Shown here: piece after piece, positions 44,030-51,608 of the stretch
Layout of the letters: each line of letters begins with the position of its first letter
How positions within the stretch are numbered: position 1 is the first letter of the stretch
Assembly (NCBI RefSeq): GCF_014982725.1
Contig: NZ_JADCJZ010000002.1
Coordinates: forward strand, 248,001 to 312,000
Origin: Thermophilibacter gallinarum
Lineage (GTDB): Bacteria > Actinomycetota > Coriobacteriia > Coriobacteriales > Atopobiaceae
Length of the DNA stretch: 64,000 bases
Direction: 5' to 3'
Notes under the pieces: model-generated
Seen by the model: only the letters and a program-made list of their open reading frames with translations
Databases searched by the model: none
Told to the model about the DNA's origin: nothing
Program-made: the position numbers and the translations under genes

Positions 44030-44137
44030 CCTGCGTACCTCCCAATACCTTAGGTTCCGGCTGGTCGAGGGGATGCCCGCGGGCGGGCCGTAACCGGGCG
44101 CGTGCCCGGTCTGGATAGGTTGTGGCTAGGTTGTTTG
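44030..44137 (-). promoter_or_regulatory. mgtA 5' leader with GC-rich hairpins
   Basis: Between the leader ORF stop and mgtA lie CCGGGC-ACGC-GCCCGG and CCCGCCCGCGGG self-complementary blocks (about 44080-44112). They could switch structure according to leader translation or Mg2+. I do not see the conserved M-box riboswitch sequence. Confidence 0.45.
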
Positions 44138-44224
44138 CTAGGCGATCAGGGCAGATGCCTCGATGACCGCCGCACGAAGTTGGTGCGACCCGGCACCGCA
44201 GGCATCGCTACTTCGGTCGTTCAT
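44138..44224 (-). CDS. Predicted leader peptide upstream of mgtA
   Basis: A 28-codon ORF from ATG 44222-44224 to TAG 44138-44140, preceded by the strongest possible ribosome site AGAAGGAGGTG with 5-nt spacing. The peptide starts MNDRSSDACG and ends EASALIA, with no proline run. It lies 108 bp before mgtA and after a possible TTGCCC-17-TCATAG promoter, so it would be translated at the head of the mgtA mRNA. Translation of a short leader controlling mgtA is known in Salmonella (mgtL); homology is not claimed. Confidence 0.6.
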   Translation of the reverse strand: MNDRSSDACGAGSHQLRAAVIEASALIA

Positions 44225-44318
44225 GGTCGCACCTCCTTCTGTCTGCGCATGACGCGCCCCTATGCCTGCGACTATGACACACGCGTGCCCTGGGGGGCAA
44301 GGCATCTCAAGAAACTCC

Positions 44319-46346
44319 TCACGTGCCTGTACTGCGAAGGCCAGCTGAGAAGAACGCGGCGTCGGCGGGGCGGTACGGGCGCAGGCGCGCGGGGTCTACG
44401 GCGGTGTGGGCGTGCGCGGAGACGTCCTGCCACTTGACGGTGTGACCGGCGCCGTGACTGCAGAAGACGGAGTCGGGCGTGTTGGGGAGGTCGGCCTCGG
44501 GGTCGTAGGCTGCGGCGGCGATGACCTCGTCGGCGTTGTGGCAGGTGCGGTAGCCCGCGAGCTCGAGCGAGATTCGCCCGCGGCCACCCGTGTAGCGCGC
44601 GACCTCGAGCGCGTACTCCCCCACCTCGGAGGCGGGCACCTCGCCCGCGATCGTGGCCGCATCACCGGACGTCGCCGGCGCGTCGAACTCGGCCGCCATG
44701 CGCGTGAGGTCGGTGAGCGCGCGGCCCACGCGGTCGGCGGGCACCGTCAGACGAAAGCGGTACCATGGCTCCAGGAGCCGGCACTCGCCACGCTCGCGCG
44801 CGCCCATGAGCGCCTGGCGAACGGCACGGTAGGTGGCCTGGCGAAAGTCGCCGCCCTCGGTGTGCTTGGCGTGCGCGCGACCGGCGAGCAGCGTGATGCG
44901 CACGTCCGTGAGCGGCGCTCCCGTGAGAGGCCCCAGGTGGTCGCGCTCCATCGCGTTGGTGAGGATGAGGCGCTGCCAGTTGAGGTCGAGGTCGTCCGTC
45001 GAGCAACGCGTGCCAAACTCCACGCCGGCACCACGCGGCAGCGGCTCCACCAGAAGGCGCGCCTCGGCGTAGTGGCGCAGCGGCTCGAAGTGGCCCACGC
45101 CCTCGGCGGGCGCGGTCACGGTCTCCTTGTAGAGGATGCCGCCCGGGCCGAACGTCACCGCAAAGCCGTAGCGCTCACGCAGGAGCTCCGCGATCACGTC
45201 CTGCTGGACCTCGCCCATGAGCTGGACGTGCGCCTCCTGGAGCTGCTCCTGCCACGTGACGCCGAGCACCGGGTCCTCGTCCGCGAGCTCGCGGAGCGCC
45301 CGCACCAGGGCGGATACGTCCGCGCCCGGCTCGGGGATCACCTGGTAGGACAGGACGGGCGCGAGCAGCGGGCGCACGCCCTCCGGCTCCGCGCCCAGCG
45401 CGCTTCCCGGCACCACGTGGCTGAGCCCAGTAACGACACAGATGCGGCCGGCGCCGACCTCTGCCACGGTCTCGGAGCTCGCGCCCTGGTAGAGACGCAC
45501 CTCGTTGATCTTCTCGGCCCACGGCTCGCCGCGACGGTCCACGCCCGTGAGCTGGGCCTTCGCACGCAGCGTGCCGCCCGTGACCTTCAGCCAGGCAAGC
45601 CGCTCGCCGCGCGCGCCGCGGCTCACGCGAAAGACGCGCGCCGCGAACTCGTCCGGCCAGGGGCGCTCGGCGAGAAGCGCGCACATGCCGTCGAGCAGCT
45701 CCCTCACGCCATCGTCGCGCAGCGCGGCACCAAAGAAGACCGGGAAGAGCGCGCGACCGGCCACCAGGCGCCGCAGCGTGTCCGCCGCGAGCGCGCCGGT
45801 CTCCAGGTACTCCTCGAGCGCGGCCTCGTCCGTCGCGGCCGCATCCTCCAGCGCACCCGCGTCGCCCACGAGCAGCGCGGACGCATCCACGCAGCCCGGC
45901 GAGAGCCGCGAGGCCAGCTCGGCGAGAAGCTCCTCTCGCCCGGGGTTTTCCAGGTCGCACTTGTTCACAAAGACAAAGGTGGGTACCTCGTGGCGCGCGA
46001 GCAGGTCCCAGAGGGTCTCGGTGTGGCCCTGCACGCCGTCGTTCGCTCCCACCACCAGGATGGTGTAGTCGAGCGCGGCGAGCGTGCGCTCGGCCTCCGC
46101 AGAGAAGTCCACGTGGCCGGGTGCGTCAACGAGCATGAGGTGGGCGCCCGCCCAGTCGAGCGCGGCACTGGACGAGAAGATCGTGATGCCGCGGTCGCGC
46201 TCCATGGCATCGGTGTCCAGGTGGGTGCTGCCGCTGTCCACGCGGCCGGGGTTGCGGATGGCCCCCGCGGCGGCGAGCATGGCCTCCGCGAGCGTGGTCT
46301 TGCCCGCGTCGACGTGCGCCAGGAGCCCCACGACCGCCTGCCTCAT
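44319..46346 (-). CDS. TetM/EF-G-like translation GTPase
   Basis: A 675-residue GTPase of the ribosomal-protection (TetM/TetW) and EF-G superfamily. G motifs: AHVDAGKTTL (G1), DRGITI (G2), DAPGHVDF (G3), NKCD (G4). Domain II and the EF-G-like C-terminal domains follow (SYQVIPEPGADVSALV, then ELAGYRTCHNADEV). Characterised relatives displace tetracycline from the ribosome, but this branch (often called translation factor GTPase) is untested and commonly chromosomal, so resistance is not asserted. ATG 46344-46346. It is divergent from an ABC-F gene across 172 bp. Confidence 0.85.
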   Translation of the reverse strand: MRQAVVGLLAHVDAGKTTLAEAMLAAAGAIRNPGRVDSGSTHLDTDAMERDRGITIFSSSAALDWAGAHLMLVDAPGHVDFSAEAERTLAALDYTILVVGANDGVQGHTETLWDLLARHEVPTFVFVNKCDLENPGREELLAELASRLSPGCVDASALLVGDAGALEDAAATDEAALEEYLETGALAADTLRRLVAGRALFPVFFGAALRDDGVRELLDGMCALLAERPWPDEFAARVFRVSRGARGERLAWLKVTGGTLRAKAQLTGVDRRGEPWAEKINEVRLYQGASSETVAEVGAGRICVVTGLSHVVPGSALGAEPEGVRPLLAPVLSYQVIPEPGADVSALVRALRELADEDPVLGVTWQEQLQEAHVQLMGEVQQDVIAELLRERYGFAVTFGPGGILYKETVTAPAEGVGHFEPLRHYAEARLLVEPLPRGAGVEFGTRCSTDDLDLNWQRLILTNAMERDHLGPLTGAPLTDVRITLLAGRAHAKHTEGGDFRQATYRAVRQALMGARERGECRLLEPWYRFRLTVPADRVGRALTDLTRMAAEFDAPATSGDAATIAGEVPASEVGEYALEVARYTGGRGRISLELAGYRTCHNADEVIAAAAYDPEADLPNTPDSVFCSHGAGHTVKWQDVSAHAHTAVDPARLRPYRPADAAFFSAGLRSTGT

Positions 46347-46518
46347 GCTACCTCTCCCCTCTGGCTACAACCGACGAATCCGTCTCATCATAGGGTATAC
46401 TGACGGCGTCGTAGCCCCGTCGGAAGGACCCGGAGCCGTGCGCATTCGCTAGACATCCTCAGCTAAGAAACCCCTGATGGCGAGAAGGACGCCCGCCCGG
46501 CGCCTCGCCAGAGAAGAG
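46347..46518. promoter_or_regulatory. Divergent region between the GTPase and ABC-F genes
   Basis: A TATACT -10 box on the plus strand lies at about 46396-46401. Downstream, GTGCGCATTCGCTAG (46439-46453) would encode a four-codon leader after GGAG, and a GGCGAGAAGGACG word lies at 46479-46491 before the ABC-F start. Short leaders before ABC-F genes are known to sense antibiotics; this one is speculative. Confidence 0.35.
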
Positions 46519-48021
46519 ATGTCTATGCAGCTTGTGCTCTCCGGCGTGTGCTACGCCTATCCTGCGGCCCGCGAGGCCGTCCTCGACAACGTCACCATCA
46601 CCTTCCCCACCAGCTGGACCGCGCTTCTGGGCGACAACGGCTGCGGCAAGACCACGCTGGCGAAAATCGCCTGCGGCCTCATAGCTCCGGACGCGGGCTC
46701 CGTCACGCGCGACCTGGTCTGCGCCTACGTGGCGCAGGACGCCGACGAGCCACCCGAGGGGCTCGCGGACTTCGCGCTGGACTACGGCCGCGAGGCCCGC
46801 GAGCTGCGCGAGGCCTTCCGCATAGAGGACGACATGCCCTGGCGCTTTGACGAGCTCTCCTTTGGCGAGCGCAAGAAGCTGCAGGTGGCGGTTGCCCTCT
46901 GGGGTCGTCCGGACGTGCTCGTGGCGGACGAGCCCACCAACCACCTGGATGCGGACGCCCGCGAGGAGCTGGGCGCGGCGCTCGCACGCTTCCGCGGCAT
47001 CGGAATCCTCGTGAGCCACGACCGCGACCTCGTGGACCTTCTCGCCACGCGCTGCGCGTCCTTCGAGCCCGGCGGCATCGTCGTGCGGCCGGGCGGCTAC
47101 AGCGCGGCACACGGCCAGGCGGAGCTCGAGCGCGCGACGGCCGTCGCGGAGCGGGCGAGCGCCAAGCGCGAGCTGGCACGCCTCTCCGCCGAGAAGGACG
47201 CGCGGGCCCACGAGGCCGCCCGCGCCGACGCGCGGCGCAGCAAGCGCGGCCTCGACCCGCGCGACCGCGACGCGCGCGGCAAGATCGACCTCGCCATCTT
47301 CACCGGCAAGGACGGCCAGGCCGGGCGGCTCTCCTCGCAGATGGACGCGCGGGTGGCCGCCGCGCAGGAGCGCCTGGCCGCCGCGCGTGTGACCAAGCGC
47401 TACGACGGCGACCTCTGGGTGGACGCCGAGCCCTCGCGCCGACGCACCGTGCTGCATGTTCCCGCCACGACCATCCCCTGCGGACCGGAGGGCACGCTCC
47501 AGATCCCCGAGCTCTGGGTGGGGAGCCGTGACCACGTGGGCGTCGTCGGGCCCAACGGCGCCGGCAAGTCCACGCTCCTTTCGCACCTGCGCGTTCTTCT
47601 CGCCCGGACGGCAGATGCGGGGCAGGGAGTGGAGGTGCTGGACATCCCGCAGGAGCTGCCGGCAGAGGCCCGCGAGGCCATGGTGGGGCGCGTGGCCGCG
47701 CTGACCCCGGCCGACCGCGGGCGCGTGCTCTCGACGGTGGCGCAGCTCAACTCGGACCCGGACCGCATCCTCGAGGGCGGTCGCACGAGCCCCGGCGAGC
47801 TGCGCAAGCTCATGCTGGCGGAGGGCATCCTGCGCCACCCCGCGCTCATCCTCATGGACGAGCCCACCAACCACCTGGACCTGCACTCGACCGAGGCCCT
47901 CGAGCGCGCGCTCGCCGCCTACCCCGGCGCGCTCGTGCTGGTGAGCCACGACCGGCGGTTCCTCGATGCCTGCACGAGCCGCACCTGGGAGGTTCGTGAC
48001 GGCCGCGTCCAGGAGAAATGA
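46519..48021 (+). CDS. ABC-F family ATPase
   Basis: A 500-residue soluble protein with two ABC domains and no membrane domain. Domain 1: GDNGCGKTTLAK, signature LSFGERKK, DEPTNHLD. Linker of charged helices near residues 215-300. Domain 2: GPNGAGKST, signature TSPGELRK, DEPTNHLDLHS. ABC-F proteins act on the ribosome's E site, either as translation factors or antibiotic-resistance proteins. I chose ATG 46519 (MSMQLVLSG) because the ABC domain begins there; an upstream frame from 46477 passes through the recurrent word. The stop codon lies in the 48018-48052 palindrome. Confidence 0.88.
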   Translation: MSMQLVLSGVCYAYPAAREAVLDNVTITFPTSWTALLGDNGCGKTTLAKIACGLIAPDAGSVTRDLVCAYVAQDADEPPEGLADFALDYGREARELREAFRIEDDMPWRFDELSFGERKKLQVAVALWGRPDVLVADEPTNHLDADAREELGAALARFRGIGILVSHDRDLVDLLATRCASFEPGGIVVRPGGYSAAHGQAELERATAVAERASAKRELARLSAEKDARAHEAARADARRSKRGLDPRDRDARGKIDLAIFTGKDGQAGRLSSQMDARVAAAQERLAAARVTKRYDGDLWVDAEPSRRRTVLHVPATTIPCGPEGTLQIPELWVGSRDHVGVVGPNGAGKSTLLSHLRVLLARTADAGQGVEVLDIPQELPAEAREAMVGRVAALTPADRGRVLSTVAQLNSDPDRILEGGRTSPGELRKLMLAEGILRHPALILMDEPTNHLDLHSTEALERALAAYPGALVLVSHDRRFLDACTSRTWEVRDGRVQEK

Positions 48022-48052
48022 TTCAAAAGGGGACTGTCCCCTTTTGAATCAT
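48018..48052. terminator. Perfect palindrome acting as bidirectional terminator, copy 1
   Basis: A 35-bp perfect palindrome: ATTCAAAAGGGGAC, a one-base centre, and its complement. The A and T tracts on either side of the GGGGA/TCCCC stem give an intrinsic terminator on both strands. It supplies the TGA stops of both convergent neighbours, the ABC-F gene and the SdpI-like gene. A second copy is at 55510-55542. Confidence 0.85.
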
Positions 48053-48735
48053 CCGCGCCGCCAGAGGAGGAAGCTGTAGAGCGCAACGAGCGCCGTGCCG
48101 CCGAGAAGGACCACGAGCAGCACGACCAGCGTGAGCTCGGGCGCCATGGAGGCGAGAAGAGCCGAGGCGAGCGTGGCCACGCCCATGACCACGAAGACCG
48201 GACCTGCGAAGCGATGCGTGCGACGCCAGTTCTCCGGGTCCGCGAGCGTCCAGGGCAGGCGCACGCCGAAGGTGTAGTTGGGCTCGATGCGCGGCATGAC
48301 GATGCCGAGCCCCACGAACAGGAGGCCCAGGAAGCCAAACACGATGATGTTGACGACTGAGCCGCCCGCAGCTGGGAGGACGCCGAGCGCCGAGAGCGGC
48401 GTGATCCACGCCACGACGACCATGAACACCGTGAATGCCGCGGAGAATCCCTCATAGATGCCCTTGAAGCGATTGAAGCTCGCACCGCGCGGGTCGAGGT
48501 GAGGGACCGCGAAGAGCAGCACCAAAATCAGAAGCGGCATGAGCGCGCCCATGAGAATCGTGGAGCCCTTGCTGTCCCAGCCGTCGGCCGTGCCGTCGAC
48601 GCCCCAGTGCGTGGGCACCGTCTCCGGCATCGCGGGCAGCGCCCAGAGGATGTAGGCCGCCGCGCTCGCCAGGCACAGGGCGAGCAGCGCGCCCCACAGG
48701 GCCTTGTCGCGCGTCGTGTAGTCCAAGCCAGCCAT
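48049..48735 (-). CDS. SdpI/DUF1648-like membrane protein
   Basis: A 228-residue membrane protein with about six helices. The N-terminal DUF1648 motif PETVPTHWGVDGTADGW and the later GIVMPRIEPNYTFGVRLPWT, then LADPENWRRTHRFAGP, match SdpI-type proteins, some of which give immunity to a secreted toxin and relay signals to a repressor. ATG 48733-48735 follows GAGGAGG. No toxin gene is adjacent, so the immunity role is not established. Confidence 0.85.
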   Translation of the reverse strand: MAGLDYTTRDKALWGALLALCLASAAAYILWALPAMPETVPTHWGVDGTADGWDSKGSTILMGALMPLLILVLLFAVPHLDPRGASFNRFKGIYEGFSAAFTVFMVVVAWITPLSALGVLPAAGGSVVNIIVFGFLGLLFVGLGIVMPRIEPNYTFGVRLPWTLADPENWRRTHRFAGPVFVVMGVATLASALLASMAPELTLVVLLVVLLGGTALVALYSFLLWRRG

Positions 48736-48792
48736 GTCAGCCTCCTCAGACGAACTTGATGCGCGCTGTTATACCCCTCCTGCGAGCGCTTA

Positions 48793-49722
48793 TCAACCTC
48801 GCCGCTCGCCGCCCCTGTGGCGCCGCTCGCCAAAGCTCAGCCAGCCGTGATGCCAGAAGAACGCCACCTCGACGGCCACGATTGCCACGCACACCACGAT
48901 CACCGCAACGTAGCCCCACGGCACGTCGAAGAGCGCCATGTGCGGGAAGTTCATGCCGTACCACCCGGTGACGAAGGTGAGCGGCATCACGATCGTGGTC
49001 ACCACCGTGAGCCACTGCATGACGTTGTTCTGCCGCACGTCGATGGACTCCTGGTAGAGGCTGTGCACCTGCAGACTGTAGTCCTGCAGCGACTCCAGGC
49101 GCGCCGCAAGCCGGCCCAGCAGGCGCGCGAGCGAGCGGAGCCGCGCGCGGTCCGCCGGCGTCACGAGGCCGGAGTCATCCTCGGCAAGCTCCGAGGCGAG
49201 GTCGGACATGCCCTGGTAGAACGTGTCGAGCCCGAGCATGCGCCGCGAGTCTGCCATCATCCTGCGCCTATCCGGGCGCTCGCGGCCCTCCAGGACCTGC
49301 TGCTCCACCAGCTCGAAGTCCTCGCGCACGCGGGAGAGGCGCGCCGGGTGGTCGCGCAGCAGCTCGCGGAGCAGCGCGCAGAGGGCGCCGGCGGGCCCCT
49401 CGACGGGCGCCCGGTCCTCGACGGCGCGGCCGAGCGCCGTTGCGCAGACGTCCCCGTCGTCAATGAGCACCAGCTCGTCGGGGGTGAGGATGAAGCCGAA
49501 GCGACGCCGGCCGCTCGGCGTGACCACGAGGCCTGCGGCCCCGGTGGACGTGCGCTCCAGGAAGGGCATCGCGGCGCGCTCGAGCTGGTCGAGGACCTCG
49601 CGCTGCGTGTGGGAGAGCGGGCGCGCCCGCGCCTCCTCCAGGCGCAGGAGGGCGACGACGTGCTCGCCGTCCTTCTCGCCCGTCGCGAGGTGCCCGTTTG
49701 CGATGTGCCAAGCCCGTGCCAT
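48793..49722 (-). CDS. CorA-family divalent cation transporter
   Basis: A 309-residue CorA-like protein forming pentameric channels for Mg2+ or other divalent ions. A long cytoplasmic helical domain precedes two C-terminal membrane helices; the first ends with the YGMNF signature after VMPLTFVTGW, and the extracellular loop and VAIVAVEVAFFW helix follow, ending in a basic tail. ATG 49720-49722 follows GCGGAGG. Confidence 0.9.
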   Translation of the reverse strand: MARAWHIANGHLATGEKDGEHVVALLRLEEARARPLSHTQREVLDQLERAAMPFLERTSTGAAGLVVTPSGRRRFGFILTPDELVLIDDGDVCATALGRAVEDRAPVEGPAGALCALLRELLRDHPARLSRVREDFELVEQQVLEGRERPDRRRMMADSRRMLGLDTFYQGMSDLASELAEDDSGLVTPADRARLRSLARLLGRLAARLESLQDYSLQVHSLYQESIDVRQNNVMQWLTVVTTIVMPLTFVTGWYGMNFPHMALFDVPWGYVAVIVVCVAIVAVEVAFFWHHGWLSFGERRHRGGERRG

Positions 49723-49822
49723 GCTGCGCCTCCGCCCGCCGACGACAACGCGTCCTCGTTGGACGTTCTACCCGTTGTCGTGTGAGACAATAGCCCCGCA
49801 GACCGCAATCGAAGGAGGCAAC

Positions 49823-50095
49823 ATGGGCTGGGTCATGGAGCGCGACCGCGTGCAGGTGCTGGACGAGCAGTGGAACGTGCTGGCGGAGGTGACCTTCCCC
49901 CAGGTGGAGCCTGGCGTCGTGGAGATCGACCACACCTTCGTGGACGAGAGCCTGCGCGGGCAGGGCGTGGCGGGCGAGCTTTTGGGTCGCGCCGTCGCGA
50001 GCATCGCCGCGAGCGGCTACCGCGCGCGTCCCACGTGCTCCTACGCCGTCAGCTGGTTCGAGAAGCACCCCGAGCACGCCGACCTTCTCGCCTAG
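49823..50095 (+). CDS. GCN5-like small N-acetyltransferase (YjdJ type)
   Basis: A 90-residue single-domain GNAT of the COG2388/YjdJ group. HTFVDESLRGQGVAGELLGR contains the acetyl-CoA-binding RGQGVA loop, and RARPTCSYAVSWFEKHPE is the group's C-terminal signature. ATG 49823 follows GAAGGAGG. Substrate unknown. The 3' end falls in the recurrent word (GACCTTCTCGCC before TAG). Confidence 0.85.
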   Translation: MGWVMERDRVQVLDEQWNVLAEVTFPQVEPGVVEIDHTFVDESLRGQGVAGELLGRAVASIAASGYRARPTCSYAVSWFEKHPEHADLLA

Positions 50096-50211
50096 CGGTG
50101 CCCAAAGCCGCCCATTAACGGACAGGATTCTATTAACTGATATATATCCGCAGGAAAGAAAAACGAGTAATTCGAATTTTGCCCGTTAATTTGGCCGAGC
50201 GCCGTCGAGGG
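50096..50211. other. AT-rich spacer with inverted repeat
   Basis: Strikingly AT-rich for this genome. ATTAACGG (about 50113-50120) and CCGTTAAT (about 50183-50190) form an 8-bp inverted repeat around a GATATATATC-like core and an ATTCGAAT palindrome. No gene is seen; it may serve as a terminator region for the acetyltransferase gene or a replication/recombination site. Confidence 0.35.
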
Positions 50212-50252
50212 CAAAAACGAAGCGGGCCGGGGAATCGACTCCCCGGCCCGCG
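50212..50252 (-). terminator. Intrinsic terminator of tRNA-Thr
   Basis: On the minus strand a perfect 12-bp stem (GCGGGCCGGGGA and complement, loop of 6) is followed by TTCGTTTTTGC, a clear T-run, right after the tRNA 3' end. Confidence 0.88.
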
Positions 50253-50261
50253 GTCATTCGC

Positions 50262-50337
50262 TGGAGCCAGCTACCAGACTTGAACTGGTGACCCCCGCTT
50301 TACGAGAGCGGTGCTCTACCAACTGAGCTAAGCTGGC
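50262..50337 (-). tRNA. tRNA-Thr (anticodon CGT)
   Basis: The minus strand folds as a cloverleaf: acceptor GCCAGCT/AGCTGGC, D-arm with AGCTCAGTTGGTAGAGC, anticodon stem CCGCT/AGCGG with loop CTCGTAA (anticodon CGT, reading ACG Thr), T-arm with the GTTCAAGTC loop, and encoded CCA at 50262-50264. A TTGCGC-17-TATAGT promoter lies at 50382-50354, about ten bases before the mature 5' end. Confidence 0.95.
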
Positions 50338-50353
50338 CTATCGGCGGCTAACT

Positions 50354-50382
50354 ACTATACGAGAAGCACGCGAGCCGCGCAA
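50354..50382 (-). promoter_or_regulatory. Promoter of tRNA-Thr
   Basis: TTGCGC and TATAGT hexamers with a 17-bp spacer on the minus strand; predicted transcription start about ten bases before the tRNA. Confidence 0.65.
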
Positions 50383-50410
50383 GCGTCGTTTTCTCCGCGC
50401 CCCCGCCCGC

Positions 50411-51601
50411 CTACAGCAGGCGCAGCACGCCGCGGACGAGGCGCTCGAAGTCCTCCGCGTGGCGCTCGGCCTCCGCCAGCACGCTCTCGTGGCTCACCGC
50501 CGGCGCGCCGGACTCGTTGGCCGCGAGCGTGAGCCCCAGCGCGTGCATGCCCAGCGCCCGGGCCATGACGACCTCGCACACCGTGCTCATGCCCACATAG
50601 GACACGCCGAGCGCGCGCAGGGCGGCGACCTCGGCCGGCGTCTCGAAGCACGGCCCCAGCACGCCCGCGTAGACGCCCTCCTCCACGTGGATCCCCAGGT
50701 CGTCGGCCACGCCGCGCGCGATTGAGCGCAGGTACGGAGAGAAGGCGTCGTTCATGTCCACGAACGGGCTCTCCACGTCGCGCAGGCCGTCCCACTCGGC
50801 GAGCGGGTTGCGCCCGGTGAGGTTGATCTGGTCGGTGAGGATCCCCAGGCCCACGCCGGCGTTGCCCGGCACGGCTCCCGTGGCGCAGGCGAAGACGATG
50901 TCGCGGCAGCCGAGGTGGTGCGCGTGGCGCACGAGGGCAGTGACCTCGGCGGCGGAGTAGCCCTGGTAGAGGTGGATGCGCCCGGGATAGACCACCACCG
51001 GCACGTCGTCGATCGTGCCGACCGTGGCCTCGAAGCTGTGGCCCGGCACGGGGCGCGCGGTCACGGGGAAGCCGTCGATGTCCCGGTAGTCGATGCGGCG
51101 CACGGGGCGCACGAGGCTGCCCAGGTGGCCCAGGCCGCTTCCCAGCACGATGGCGACGGGGTGCTCGACGCTCGGCTTGCACTCCCTCACGATGTCCTCG
51201 GTGACCACGCAGATCCCCTCCCTCGCGAGCCGCTCGGCGAAGACGCCCTGGCCCGCCACGAGCCTTCCGGTATACGTCCCATCGTAGACGAGGCCCACGC
51301 CGCAGGAGGGGCTCTTTGCCTTGAGCACGGCCAACGAGACCGGTGAGCGTCGCACGGCGGCGAGCGACAGGTCCGCGCCGCGGGCGAACTCCGCCGTCAC
51401 GTCGCGTCCGTCGGAGAGGAAGACGCGGCCGTCCCGCTGCTCCGCCGGGGGGCGCGGCACCGGCAGGCCCGAGGCCGTCTCCGGGCACACGCGCACGACC
51501 TCGACCTTCTCCGCGAGCTCGAGGACCTCGGGACAGGGCTTGGCGCCCCCGTCGTAGCGCACGGGGGCCCCGAGCAGGCAGGCGCTGACCGCGACGCGCA
51601 C
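50411..51601 (-). CDS. DUF523 - purine nucleoside phosphorylase fusion protein
   Basis: A 396-residue two-domain protein. Residues 1-140 are DUF523: ACLLGAPVRYDGGAKP, VCPETASGLPVPRPPAE, and LKAKSPSCG with conserved Cys residues. Residues about 146-396 match purine nucleoside phosphorylase: VAIVLGSGLGHLG, PGHSFEATVG, YPGRIHLYQGYS, CFETPAEVAALRALG with Glu and Asn (LAANESG) of the base pocket. PNP splits inosine or guanosine with phosphate to base and ribose-1-phosphate. The normal NAAGG motif is altered (CATGAVPGN), so activity needs testing. GTG start at 51599-51601, 7 bp after the upstream gene's stop. Confidence 0.85.
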   Translation of the reverse strand: MRVAVSACLLGAPVRYDGGAKPCPEVLELAEKVEVVRVCPETASGLPVPRPPAEQRDGRVFLSDGRDVTAEFARGADLSLAAVRRSPVSLAVLKAKSPSCGVGLVYDGTYTGRLVAGQGVFAERLAREGICVVTEDIVRECKPSVEHPVAIVLGSGLGHLGSLVRPVRRIDYRDIDGFPVTARPVPGHSFEATVGTIDDVPVVVYPGRIHLYQGYSAAEVTALVRHAHHLGCRDIVFACATGAVPGNAGVGLGILTDQINLTGRNPLAEWDGLRDVESPFVDMNDAFSPYLRSIARGVADDLGIHVEEGVYAGVLGPCFETPAEVAALRALGVSYVGMSTVCEVVMARALGMHALGLTLAANESGAPAVSHESVLAEAERHAEDFERLVRGVLRLL

Positions 51602-51608
51602 GGGAGCC

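Noticed and set aside
44030-44137. M-box (Mg2+) riboswitch before mgtA
   Set aside because: The conserved M-box blocks are not visible on the minus strand; only the leader ORF and GC hairpins are.
44319-46346. Calling the GTPase a tetracycline-resistance gene
   Set aside because: The GTPase motifs fit the superfamily, but related chromosomal proteins are untested; naming it tet would overstate the evidence.
46439-46453. Four-codon ORF before the ABC-F gene as a definite leader
   Set aside because: GTG start, weak site and extreme shortness make chance likely; kept only as a remark.
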